A DNA stretch of 7,981 bases from Bacteroidota bacterium (lineage in GTDB: Bacteria; Bacteroidota; Ignavibacteria; Ignavibacteriales; Melioribacteraceae): NCBI GenBank assembly GCA_023381535.1, contig JAMCSN010000308.1:1-7981 (forward strand), given 5' to 3'. Under the pieces are notes generated by a model. The model saw only the letters and a program-made list of their open reading frames with translations, searched no databases and had not been told where the DNA came from. Positions 1-5,649 of the stretch are shown piece after piece (the stretch's first letter is position 1; each line of letters opens with the position of its first letter). The translations under genes and the position numbers were made by a program.

Positions 1-279
1 GAGAAACCCGTTATTTTTATTCTTAAAATTCTTGAAGCGTTAAAACTTTCGCCGCTTTACAAATGGGTTTATGAAACTGCTTCGAAGGACTCATTCGTTT
101 CGATCGAGAAAGCCGAAAAGAAATTGTCGTTCTCACCTAAGTATTCCAACAAAGACGCATTGATCAGAAACTACAAATGGTACATCGAGAACCGGGAATA
201 TTTCAAGCGGCAAACCGGTGTCAGTCATCGTGTACCCTGGAAGCAAGGAATTCTTTCAATTGCAAAATGGTTCTTCTAA
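1..279 (+). CDS. NAD-dependent epimerase/dehydratase family protein, C-terminal part (5' end outside window)
   Basis: The first reading frame is open from the window edge to a TAA at 277-279, giving 92 residues with no start in view. The tail contains a [10 protein letters not shown] stretch, then a [15 protein letters not shown] helix, a [13 protein letters not shown] motif and the end KWFF. From memory this order matches the C-terminus of extended short-chain dehydrogenase/reductase proteins annotated as nucleotide-sugar epimerases/dehydratases: the L.(F/W).P.Y segment, then an ALI..Y.WY helix, then SHR.P.KQG.L. The Rossmann fold, the NAD-binding GxxGxxG and the catalytic YxxxK would lie upstream, so substrate and activity cannot be judged. 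Such proteins usually act on nucleotide sugars or polyprenyl-linked sugars for surface glycans. A heptamer repeat array begins two bases after the stop. The family call rests on the C-terminal signature only. Confidence 0.7.
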   Translation, partial: EKPVIFILKILEALKLSPLYKWVYETASKDSFVSIEKAEKKLSFSPKYSNKDALIRNYKWYIENREYFKRQTGVSHRVPWKQGILSIAKWFF

Positions 280-281
280 TT

Positions 282-309
282 AATTGCGAATTCAGAATTG
301 AGAATTGGT
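282..309. repeat. Tandem heptanucleotide repeat, AATTGAG family (4 units)
   Basis: Four consecutive 7-bp units start at 282 (AATTGCG), 289 (AATTCAG), 296 (AATTGAG) and 303 (AATTGGT). All begin with AATT, and the array starts two bases after the stop codon at 277-279. A single further AATTGCG unit lies at 343-349. The same unit family recurs inside the coding sequence of both sorting domains in this window, at 1697-1743 and 5912-5946. It is not coding here. Confidence 0.8.
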
Positions 310-329
310 TCCGACAAAATTCGTCGGGA
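309..329 (+). terminator. Possible hairpin after the epimerase-like gene
   Basis: CCGAC at 311-315 pairs with GTCGG at 323-327 around a 7-nt loop. Flanking bases 309-310 and 328-329 add a U-A and a U-G pair, so the stem is about 7 bp and starts 30 nt after the stop codon. No T-run follows, so it is not a classical intrinsic terminator. The 17-mer is nearly palindromic overall and could equally be a dispersed repeat. Confidence 0.35.
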
Positions 330-384
330 CACAAAGAACGCGAATTGCGAATGCCACTCTCTCACTTTCACTCCGTTTAGACCT

Positions 385-412
385 AACGGCTAATTGCTAA
401 AAGCTGAGAACT
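385..412. repeat. Degenerate tandem heptanucleotide repeat (4 units, AAnnGCT type)
   Basis: Units start at 385 (AACGGCT), 392 (AATTGCT), 399 (AAAAGCT) and 406 (GAGAACT). The first three share AAnnGCT, and the fourth keeps only the CT end. The array lies directly upstream of, and partly inside, the candidate promoter of the deoxyhypusine-synthase-like gene. It is a second sequence family with the same 7-bp period as the array at 282-309. Confidence 0.6.
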
Positions 413-423
413 ATTTATATTTG
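394..423 (+). promoter_or_regulatory. Candidate Bacteroidota-type promoter for the deoxyhypusine-synthase-like gene
   Basis: TATATTTG at 416-423 fits the Bacteroidota -7 consensus TAnnTTTG exactly. A TTG at 394-396 sits 19 bp upstream, which is the expected spacing for the -33 element. Transcription would begin near 428-432, leaving a leader of about 30 nt before the ATG at 461. The -33 element falls inside the heptamer array at 385-412. The consensus is established for Bacteroidota; its use in this organism is inferred. Confidence 0.5.
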
Positions 424-460
424 CAACACAAAAAAAATTATTAATGAATAGGAGTATTAA

Positions 461-1507
461 ATGCCGCAAAAGAAAGATTTCTTGAAGGATGTTATTCAGC
501 ATATCGATATAAAAGAACATAATGTAATCAAGCTTGTCGATTCGATGGAAAAAATGGCATTCAGCGCGCGCGATTTGAACCGGGCAGCTAAAATTTTTGA
601 CATGATGGTCAAAGACAAAGACTGCACGGTGATACTAACTCTTGCCGGAAGTTTGTTCAGCGCCGGTTTGAAACGCGTTGTTTTCGATCTCGTGAACAAC
701 AACATGGTTGATGCTATCGTTTCAACAGGCGCAGTTATGGTCGATCAAGATTTCTTTGAAGCGCTCGGATTCAAGCATTACATCGGCACACCGTTCGTTG
801 ATGATAATGTGATGCGCGAACTCCACATTGATCGTATTTACGATACATTTATTGACGAAGACGAACTTCGCATTTGCGACGAGACAACACAGAAAATTTT
901 CGACTCGCTTGAACCGCGTCCTTATTCATCACGAGAACTTTTGTGGAACTTTGGAAAATATCTCGATGAAAACGGCGGACCAAAAGTTGAAGACAGCGTT
1001 ATCTATGCCGCGTACAAAAAGAACGTCCCGATTTTTGTACCGGCGTTCTCAGATTGTTCAGCCGGATTCGGAATTATTGTTCACCAAACCAACAATCCGG
1101 AGAAACATGTTTCAATCGATTCCGGAAAAGATTTTCTTGAGCTTACGCACGTTAAACTCAACAGCAAAGAAACCGGAATTTTTATGATCGGCGGCGGCGT
1201 TCCGAAAAACTTTACTCAAGACATTGTTGTTGCTGCCGATATATTGACGGAAAACGCACCGATGCATAAATACGCAGTTCAAATTACCGTTGCAGATGTT
1301 CGCGACGGCGCACTTTCAAGTTCAACGTTAAAAGAAGCCAGCTCGTGGGGAAAAGTTGAGACTACTTTTGAGCAGATGGTTTATTCCGAAGCAACGATTG
1401 CAATGCCGTTGATTGCCGGGTACGCATATCACAAGGGCACTTGGAAGAATCGTGAAAAAAGAGAAATGCAGAAAATATTCTTAAAAAAAGAAATTCCTGT
1501 TAAATAA
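461..1507 (+). CDS. Deoxyhypusine synthase-like protein (probable homospermidine/polyamine enzyme)
   Basis: This 348-residue protein belongs to the deoxyhypusine synthase fold family, which moves an aminobutyl group from spermidine using NAD. The human enzyme has 369 residues. Landmarks in order: TLAGSLFSAGL near 60-70, matching the N-terminal NAD-binding segment; MVDAIVSTGA at 82-91; VPAFSDCSAGFG at 193-204, matching PALTDGS in eukaryotic enzymes; IGGGVPKN at 243-250, matching the LGGGVVKH segment; and EASSWGKV at 292-299, whose Lys298 corresponds to the active-site lysine of EAVSWGK. All the main elements are therefore present. Bacteria lack eIF5A, so deoxyhypusine is an unlikely product. 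DHS-derived homospermidine synthases are known in plants, and bacterial relatives have been linked to polyamine synthesis, so a homospermidine-type role is the best inference. The start is supported by GGAG at 451-454, six bases before the ATG, and by the promoter at 394-423. The next gene is convergent. Confidence 0.88.
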   Translation: MPQKKDFLKDVIQHIDIKEHNVIKLVDSMEKMAFSARDLNRAAKIFDMMVKDKDCTVILTLAGSLFSAGLKRVVFDLVNNNMVDAIVSTGAVMVDQDFFEALGFKHYIGTPFVDDNVMRELHIDRIYDTFIDEDELRICDETTQKIFDSLEPRPYSSRELLWNFGKYLDENGGPKVEDSVIYAAYKKNVPIFVPAFSDCSAGFGIIVHQTNNPEKHVSIDSGKDFLELTHVKLNSKETGIFMIGGGVPKNFTQDIVVAADILTENAPMHKYAVQITVADVRDGALSSSTLKEASSWGKVETTFEQMVYSEATIAMPLIAGYAYHKGTWKNREKREMQKIFLKKEIPVK

Positions 1508-1510
1508 TAA

Positions 1511-1587
1511 GAAGTAAGAAGTAGAAGGTAAGAATGACGAAGTACGAAATTGCATCTCTTACCTTTTACTTTTCACCTTTCACTTCT
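1511..1587. repeat. Inverted array of heptanucleotide repeats between convergent genes; possible bidirectional terminator
   Basis: The whole stretch reads in 7-bp steps. The left half has GAAGTAA at 1511, GAAGTAG at 1518, AAGGTAA at 1525 and GAAGTAC at 1539. The right half has TACCTTT at 1560, TACTTTT at 1567, CACCTTT at 1574 and CACTTCT at 1581, which are reverse complements of the same unit type. As a result 1515-1533 and 1557-1575 form a 19-bp imperfect stem with 3 non-identical positions (2 A-C mismatches, the rest pairing if G-U is allowed) and a loop of 23 nt. It starts three bases after the stop codon at 1505-1507 and ends nine bases before the end of the minus-strand gene. The position fits a shared terminator, but there is no clean T-run, so that role is inferred. 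Confidence 0.65.
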
Positions 1588-1596
1588 TGCGTTTAA

Positions 1597-4380
1597 TTAC
1601 TTCAACAAAATCATTTTCTTCGTCTGCATAAAACTCTGTCCTGAGCTATGCGAAGGATTGTCCGCTATGATTCTATAGAAATAAACTCCGCTTGATAATT
1701 GCGATCCGCCAGAGGCGGAGAGAATTGTGAATTGAGAATTGTGTATGCCGGCACTTTGATACCCATCAACTAATGTCGCAATTTCCTTACCTTGCACATC
1801 GTAAATTTTTAACGAAACATGACTGCCGGCTGCTAACTGCCAACTGATAACTGTCGAAGGATTAAACGGATTAGGATAATTCTGATTGAGCAAATACTGT
1901 GTCGGCATAACCGAATTATCCGCCACATCTGTTCCACCGCCTACCTTTCCTACAAACGCACCGCGACCGTGTGTTGCAGCCACAATCGTTCCATCAGATG
2001 TTCTTGACGTAACATATTCAACAATCACATTTCCAAGTTCGTTGGCAGCTTCATGCTTCCAGACTGTATTCATTCCGTTCAACTGGGTTGTAGAATAAAC
2101 ACCCGTGCTCGTTCCAACAACATAAATTGTTCCTTGAGCAGTCGGTAAAATTGTTGCCGATCTAATCGAAGGACCGCCGGTTCCCTGAAGATTTCCTTCA
2201 ACAGCAGTGTATGTTTGTCCGCCGTCGTTAGAATGAAACAATCCGACGATATTGTAATTCGAATGAACCACCAAAATTTCGTTTCCGTCGTTCGGATTAA
2301 CTGCAATGTTATGAACATACGCACCGTTGGAAACTTCCGGAAGCGCCGGTGAAACATCTATTGCAGTTGTTGATGTTGTGGAATTTGTAATCTTATAAAC
2401 TTTTGGTGCATCGGTTTGACTGCTGGCGCCAAGATAAAGAACATGCGAAGGATTAGTTGAAGTAACAGCAAGAGTTGAAAAAGTATATCCCGCCGGCAAA
2501 CTAATATCAATCGATGACCAACCGATTGTAGTATCGCTTGCAGCCAAGTTTTTATTCCTCCACAATAGCGTACCTCCGAGATAGTACATATAATTTTCAT
2601 CAGAGGGATCAACTTTGAACGGATTTATGAAAAGCATTCCGGTAGCGCCACTTGGTTTGATGCCAACGGAACTTTGAAATGATGGGGCACCATTATTATA
2701 TGGTATCCTAACAACATCTCCGTTTTGCGTTTCACCGTAGGCAAATAAATTTCCTAAATAAGCGTACGCACCGTCGCCGGTTGTTACATCTGTTGATGCA
2801 GAAGTTGTAGTTCCATCAAAAGTGAAAAACGGAGTGCCGTTATCCTGCGTTCCTCCCATCAATCTCGGATCTCCGGAGCCGCTGGCAACTGCCATGTTGT
2901 AGTACTGCGTTACATTGTAGCCGTTATTCTTTTTCTGCCACGGGAAGTACGTTGGATAACTTGTTGTTGTAATATCTGTCGCATAACTTAAGCCGCCGTC
3001 GTTGCCGACCCATACTTTATTGGGATCGTTTGGATCAAAAGTTATTACATGTACATCAGGATGTAAACCGGGATAGAAGAAGCTTGCCGGATGATAACCG
3101 CCGATCCAATTTGTTCTTGCATCTGTTGGCTGAGTTGCAAACCCGTCAAAACTTCTGAACAAACTCGTCCCGGCAATTAATACTATGTTTGGATTTGTTG
3201 GATGAACGGCAATCACCATATCGTAACCTCTTTGAGTGTCAACCTTGCTGTTCGCTAAATTCAGTACCGGTAGATTTGCAGACAAATCTTGCGACGTGCC
3301 GTTTGATATATCAATCTTGTGAAGACGCAAATCTTCTTTGCCTGAAACTTTTTGACCTGTGTTTGTAAATACATAAGCAATGTTTGGCTGCGACGGCGAA
3401 AATCCAATAACGCTTCTTTGACTTGTTGACGGGTATGTATTTGGAGTTATATTTGCCCACGTCGTACCGTCGTCCGTTGATTTGTAAATACCCGGAGAAT
3501 ATTGCGGCGTTCTGTTAGCCGGCGTTGAAGATAAAGTTGCGACTAAAGTACCGTTTGAATTCACAACAACATCGGTATAATTATGATCTCCCGATTTGCC
3601 GAGCACAACCGTAAAACTTGTCCCACCGTTATTCGATTTCATTATAGTGCCTGCATTCGATGCGACAAGAACTGATCCCGTAGTTGGGCTTACAACTATT
3701 CTGGAAGTAAAAGAAAACATGCTGTTCCAACTTGTAGAACTCGTTTGAGTGGCAGGCAATAAAATCCAGCTGTCCCCGTTATCTGTCGATTTGTAAACTC
3801 CGCCGCCATAAAAACTAGCTGTGTAACCTTGATCGCTACCGCTGCCGTCATACTCGCCGCCTGAATAGTACCACGTGTTTGTAAAACCCGGTCTTGTATC
3901 TTGAGCTATAGAAGTAACACCTTGAACATCGGAAATTGATGTGGTTAATTTCCAACTGGCGCCGTTGTCGGTAGATTTCCACATTCCGCCTGTTGCGCCG
4001 CCTGCTAAAACTACATTCGAATTATTTACATCAACGCCGATTGCCCTTGTTCTGCCGCCAACATCGTTTGGTCCCGCTTCTTTCCACGATATGTTAAGAG
4101 CAGTGCCGGTTTTGAACAAAGCATTTTCCGCTTTTGGTAGTCGGCTTGCAAATGCCAGTTCGCTTCTTCTTATATTCTGCGGAATTTGGTTGGTCGCCGG
4201 GTCTCTTAGCATTCTAAAGAAGTACGCGCCTCTTTCTATATCAGTCTTCTTTTCGTTCCCTTCTCTTTCAATATTCCTATCATTCTTTTCAAAATTTGTT
4301 TTGAGAGTGGGAATGAATTTATATGTAACAATAGAAATGGCTAAGAGCAGCAATAAGAAAATTTTATTTCCACGTTTCAT
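1597..4380 (-). CDS. Secreted BNR/sortilin-like repeat protein with type IX secretion C-terminal sorting domain
   Basis: This 927-residue protein is predicted to be exported and anchored by the type IX (Por) system. Residues 1-28 are a basic start followed by a hydrophobic core (IFLLLLLAISIV) that should act as a Sec signal, although no clear A-x-A cleavage site is visible. Residues 100-820 form a beta-propeller-like region. It opens with GPNDVGGRTRAIGVD and holds Asp-box motifs (S/T-x-D-x-G-x-x-W type) at 136-143, 198-205 and 301-308, with weaker copies at 249-256 and 717-724. GGTQDNG at 509-515 and AATHGRGAF at 801-809 are typical of this family. Residues 823-927 are the sorting domain, from QNYPNPFNPST to TKKMILLK. 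Asp boxes also occur in sialidases and VPS10/sortilin proteins, but no catalytic set is seen, so no enzymatic activity is claimed. AGGAG at 4386-4390 supports the ATG at 4380. It is the second gene of an operon with the lipoprotein upstream. Its sorting domain contains embedded repeats at 1637-1658, 1697-1743 and 1834-1854. Confidence 0.88.
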   Translation of the reverse strand: MKRGNKIFLLLLLAISIVTYKFIPTLKTNFEKNDRNIEREGNEKKTDIERGAYFFRMLRDPATNQIPQNIRRSELAFASRLPKAENALFKTGTALNISWKEAGPNDVGGRTRAIGVDVNNSNVVLAGGATGGMWKSTDNGASWKLTTSISDVQGVTSIAQDTRPGFTNTWYYSGGEYDGSGSDQGYTASFYGGGVYKSTDNGDSWILLPATQTSSTSWNSMFSFTSRIVVSPTTGSVLVASNAGTIMKSNNGGTSFTVVLGKSGDHNYTDVVVNSNGTLVATLSSTPANRTPQYSPGIYKSTDDGTTWANITPNTYPSTSQRSVIGFSPSQPNIAYVFTNTGQKVSGKEDLRLHKIDISNGTSQDLSANLPVLNLANSKVDTQRGYDMVIAVHPTNPNIVLIAGTSLFRSFDGFATQPTDARTNWIGGYHPASFFYPGLHPDVHVITFDPNDPNKVWVGNDGGLSYATDITTTSYPTYFPWQKKNNGYNVTQYYNMAVASGSGDPRLMGGTQDNGTPFFTFDGTTTSASTDVTTGDGAYAYLGNLFAYGETQNGDVVRIPYNNGAPSFQSSVGIKPSGATGMLFINPFKVDPSDENYMYYLGGTLLWRNKNLAASDTTIGWSSIDISLPAGYTFSTLAVTSTNPSHVLYLGASSQTDAPKVYKITNSTTSTTAIDVSPALPEVSNGAYVHNIAVNPNDGNEILVVHSNYNIVGLFHSNDGGQTYTAVEGNLQGTGGPSIRSATILPTAQGTIYVVGTSTGVYSTTQLNGMNTVWKHEAANELGNVIVEYVTSRTSDGTIVAATHGRGAFVGKVGGGTDVADNSVMPTQYLLNQNYPNPFNPSTVISWQLAAGSHVSLKIYDVQGKEIATLVDGYQSAGIHNSQFTILSASGGSQLSSGVYFYRIIADNPSHSSGQSFMQTKKMILLK
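1637..1658. repeat. 22-bp shared block in sorting domain, copy A
   Basis: On the plus strand this reads TGTCCTGAGC, then T, then ATGCGAAGGAT. The copy at 5852-5873 differs only at the middle base (C instead of T). It encodes the NPSHSSGQ segment between the YFYRI core and the TKKM end of the domain, which is an addition compared with the shorter linkers I remember for this domain. It resembles the CCTTCG...GCTCAGGA dispersed repeats found in many bacterial genomes; that comparison is from memory. Confidence 0.55.
1697..1743. repeat. AATTGAG-family heptamer array inside the sorting domain, interrupted by a palindromic insert
   Basis: Units lie at 1697 (AATTGCG), 1723 (AATTGTG), 1730 (AATTGAG) and 1737 (AATTGTG). 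Between the first and second is a 19-bp piece (1704-1722) that includes the perfect inverted repeat TCCGCC-AGA-GGCGGA at 1705-1719. On the minus strand the three contiguous units encode residues 880-886 (HNSQFTI) and the insert encodes LSASGG plus the start of a Ser codon. Compared with the array at 5912-5946, one 7-bp unit is replaced by 19 bp, a gain of 12 bp, so the reading frame is preserved. Confidence 0.75.
1834..1854. repeat. Heptanucleotide repeat, YAACTGN family (3 units), inside the sorting domain
   Basis: Units start at 1834 (TAACTGC), 1841 (CAACTGA) and 1848 (TAACTGT). Read on the minus strand they encode TVISWQL, the first beta-strand of the sorting domain after PNPFNPS. The other sorting domain in the window has the normal-looking NISYQLP here and no heptamer pattern at the DNA level, so the repeat appears to have replaced a strand while keeping the alternating pattern. 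Confidence 0.5.
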
Positions 4381-4385
4381 TTCGA

Positions 4386-4390
4386 CTCCT
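4386..4390 (-). promoter_or_regulatory. Shine-Dalgarno sequence overlapping the upstream stop codon
   Basis: On the minus strand AGGAG ends five bases before the ATG at 4380. Its first two bases are the last two of the TAG stop (4391-4389) of the lipoprotein gene. This fixes the start of the BNR-repeat protein and indicates translational coupling of the two genes. Confidence 0.75.
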
Positions 4391-4796
4391 ATCTTAACTT
4401 TTTGATTGTGTTGGCTTGCCAGGTTGAACCAGTACTATTGTTCATTGTCTTTTGCGGCTGAGATATTTCCAATTCGTAAACACTGCCGATTTGCAGATAT
4501 TCTTTTCCCGACTCGTTGGCAATCAATATTTTCGCCAAGTCAATTTTCAAAACTGTTTTGGCTGCAATTGGTTTTGTTGACTGACCATAGCCGTTCACTT
4601 TTTGAACAAGCGTATTCAACGTGTAGAACGAAGAATTTTCTTCGATGGCTTGTACCACGGCAACAACAATTGCTGTGCCCGGCGGAATTTTTTCCGAAAC
4701 ATATTTTTGCGTGTCGGCGTTTGTGTTTTCTTTCAAAGAAGTGCATGCTGTTAGAATTAATGTAACTGTCACTAGAAAAAAGAAAAGCGGTTTCAT
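4389..4796 (-). CDS. Small predicted lipoprotein of unknown function
   Basis: This 135-residue protein has a type II signal peptide: MKPLFFFLVTVTLILTAC, with the lipobox LTAC placing the lipidated cysteine at residue 18. The next residues (Thr, Ser) give no inner-membrane retention signal, so surface or outer-membrane location is plausible. The mature part is about 117 residues. It includes PPGTAIVVAVVQAIEE at 38-53 and an alternating hydrophobic segment ending in EYLQIGSVYELEIS, which suggests a small beta-rich fold. I recognise no named family. A weak purine-rich GAGAGA stretch lies upstream of the ATG and a candidate promoter sits at 4837-4867. The stop overlaps the Shine-Dalgarno of the BNR-repeat gene eight bases further on, so the two are very probably co-transcribed. 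A shared role at the cell surface is possible but not shown. Confidence 0.82.
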   Translation of the reverse strand: MKPLFFFLVTVTLILTACTSLKENTNADTQKYVSEKIPPGTAIVVAVVQAIEENSSFYTLNTLVQKVNGYGQSTKPIAAKTVLKIDLAKILIANESGKEYLQIGSVYELEISQPQKTMNNSTGSTWQANTIKKLR

Positions 4797-4836
4797 TCGG
4801 TCTCTCTTTTTTTGATTCGGTTGGACTGCTATGATT

Positions 4837-4867
4837 TAAAAATAATGCATTTCACCTCATCGTTCAA
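4837..4867 (-). promoter_or_regulatory. Candidate promoter for the lipoprotein / BNR-repeat operon
   Basis: Read on the minus strand, TTG at 4867-4865 is followed after 20 bases by TATTTTTA at 4844-4837. The latter matches the Bacteroidota -7 consensus TAnnTTTG in all but the last base. The spacing fits the -33/-7 arrangement and it lies about 40 bases upstream of the ATG at 4796. The A/T-rich setting makes chance matches likely. Confidence 0.4.
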
Positions 4868-4899
4868 TAACATTAGTCTCGGAATCCACGTGCCGCTTT

Positions 4900-4928
4900 T
4901 GTAGAGCGAACAGGTTGTTCGCTCTACA
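4900..4928. repeat. Perfect 12-bp inverted repeat (strong hairpin) in the intergenic region
   Basis: TGTAGAGCGAAC at 4900-4911 is exactly complementary to GTTCGCTCTACA at 4917-4928, with a 5-nt loop AGGTT. It lies about 50 bases after the stop of the outer-membrane protein gene (minus strand) and before the promoter of the next operon, where a terminator would be expected. On the minus strand an A-rich run, not a T-run, follows it, so it is not a standard intrinsic terminator. The TGTAGAG...CTCTACA ends resemble dispersed intergenic palindromes I remember from Bacteroidota and cyanobacteria. Confidence 0.7.
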
Positions 4929-4980
4929 TTCTTGAAAAATCAAACCTTTCTTTGCTAACCACTTTATTGAAATGAAGTTG

Positions 4981-5649
4981 TTAGAGCGCAAACTGTAACC
5001 CCGCTGCAACCGAAAAGAATGTGGCAGTGGATTTTGATGATAGCGAAGAGGAACTTGTACCCGAGCTGCTTGAGAAACTTGTTCCCATTTCAAAACTATC
5101 ACCGTTGATTTTTGCATTTACATCCAAGTTGATCTTTGGTGCTACTGCATAATAAAATCCGACTCCCAATCCCCATGCAAATGCAGCTTTCGATTCTTTT
5201 ATTGTAGCATCGTAAGTTTGACCGCCATAAGTAGCTTTTGCGCCGTCTGTCGACATGATGTGAACTCCCAAATTAACTTCACCGTAGGGTTTGAAATTGC
5301 CGGTTGTGAAGAAATATTTTCCGCCTGCCATAATAGGGATCAAAGTCAATTTAGAATCTACTGAAACATTTACATTTGAACCGCCGCCTAAAAAATCATT
5401 TAACATCTGATTGAATTTGTCGTTATTAAAAGAAAACTGAGCATAACCAACAGTTGCTGAAAGTTGAAGATTCTCAGTTGCATCGAATGTGAGTGAAGCC
5501 AACCCGCCAAAGCCAGACTTATAAAGATCACCGAAATCTCCGGTTGGTGCTAAATAAGCACCGTTAATTCCAATTCCAACTTTAGATTGCGCGGACAACA
5601 ATGATCCGGTTAACAATAAAACGAGAACAACAGCTAATAGTTTTTTCAT
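4981..5649 (-). CDS. Outer-membrane beta-barrel protein (porin/OmpA-barrel type)
   Basis: Using the internal ATG at 5649 gives 222 residues. The signal peptide MKKLLAVVLVLLLTGSLLSA ends with probable cleavage after Ala20. The mature chain has repeated amphipathic strands with aromatic girdle residues: GIGINGAYLAPTGDFGDLY at 25-43, LQLSATVGYAQFSF at 61-74, LTLIPIMAGGKYFF at 101-114, KPYGEVNLGVHIM at 120-132, AAFAWGLGVGFYYAV at 155-169, KINLDVNAKI at 172-181 and a final TATFFSVAAGLQFAL. This fits a small barrel of about eight strands of the outer-membrane beta-barrel superfamily. The last loop (191-206) is unusually serine-rich and might be exposed. A start at 5760 would add 37 residues without signal character; GAGGA at 5655-5659, five bases before the ATG at 5649, favours the shorter form. 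No specific ligand is implied. The spacing to the genes on both sides (162 and 184 bases) suggests it is transcribed alone. Confidence 0.85.
   Translation of the reverse strand: MKKLLAVVLVLLLTGSLLSAQSKVGIGINGAYLAPTGDFGDLYKSGFGGLASLTFDATENLQLSATVGYAQFSFNNDKFNQMLNDFLGGGSNVNVSVDSKLTLIPIMAGGKYFFTTGNFKPYGEVNLGVHIMSTDGAKATYGGQTYDATIKESKAAFAWGLGVGFYYAVAPKINLDVNAKINGDSFEMGTSFSSSSGTSSSSLSSKSTATFFSVAAGLQFAL

Noticed and set aside
177..380. Open frame of 67 codons on the plus strand spanning the epimerase end and the repeat region
   Set aside because: It overlaps the real epimerase frame and then runs through heptamer repeats; there is no Shine-Dalgarno sequence and no protein-like composition.
373..389. 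CCGTT/AACGG hairpin upstream of the promoter
   Set aside because: Only five pairs around a seven-base loop; it is too weak to call a terminator or regulator.
282..412. CRISPR-like repeat array
   Set aside because: The units are only 7 bp, directly adjacent, with no spacers and no cas genes nearby.
828..1187. Open frame of 119 codons on the plus strand inside the deoxyhypusine-synthase-like gene
   Set aside because: It is a shadow in another frame of a clearly conserved protein, without a ribosome-binding site.
2079..2612. Two minus-strand open frames (92 and 84 codons) overlapping the BNR-repeat gene in another frame
   Set aside because: They are frame shadows on the same strand as a continuous 927-codon gene that shows no sign of a frameshift.
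3941..4405. Open frame of 154 codons on the plus strand opposite the start of the BNR-repeat gene
   Set aside because: It is antisense to a well-supported coding region with signal peptide and Asp boxes; its apparent hydrophobic stretches are complements of that sequence.
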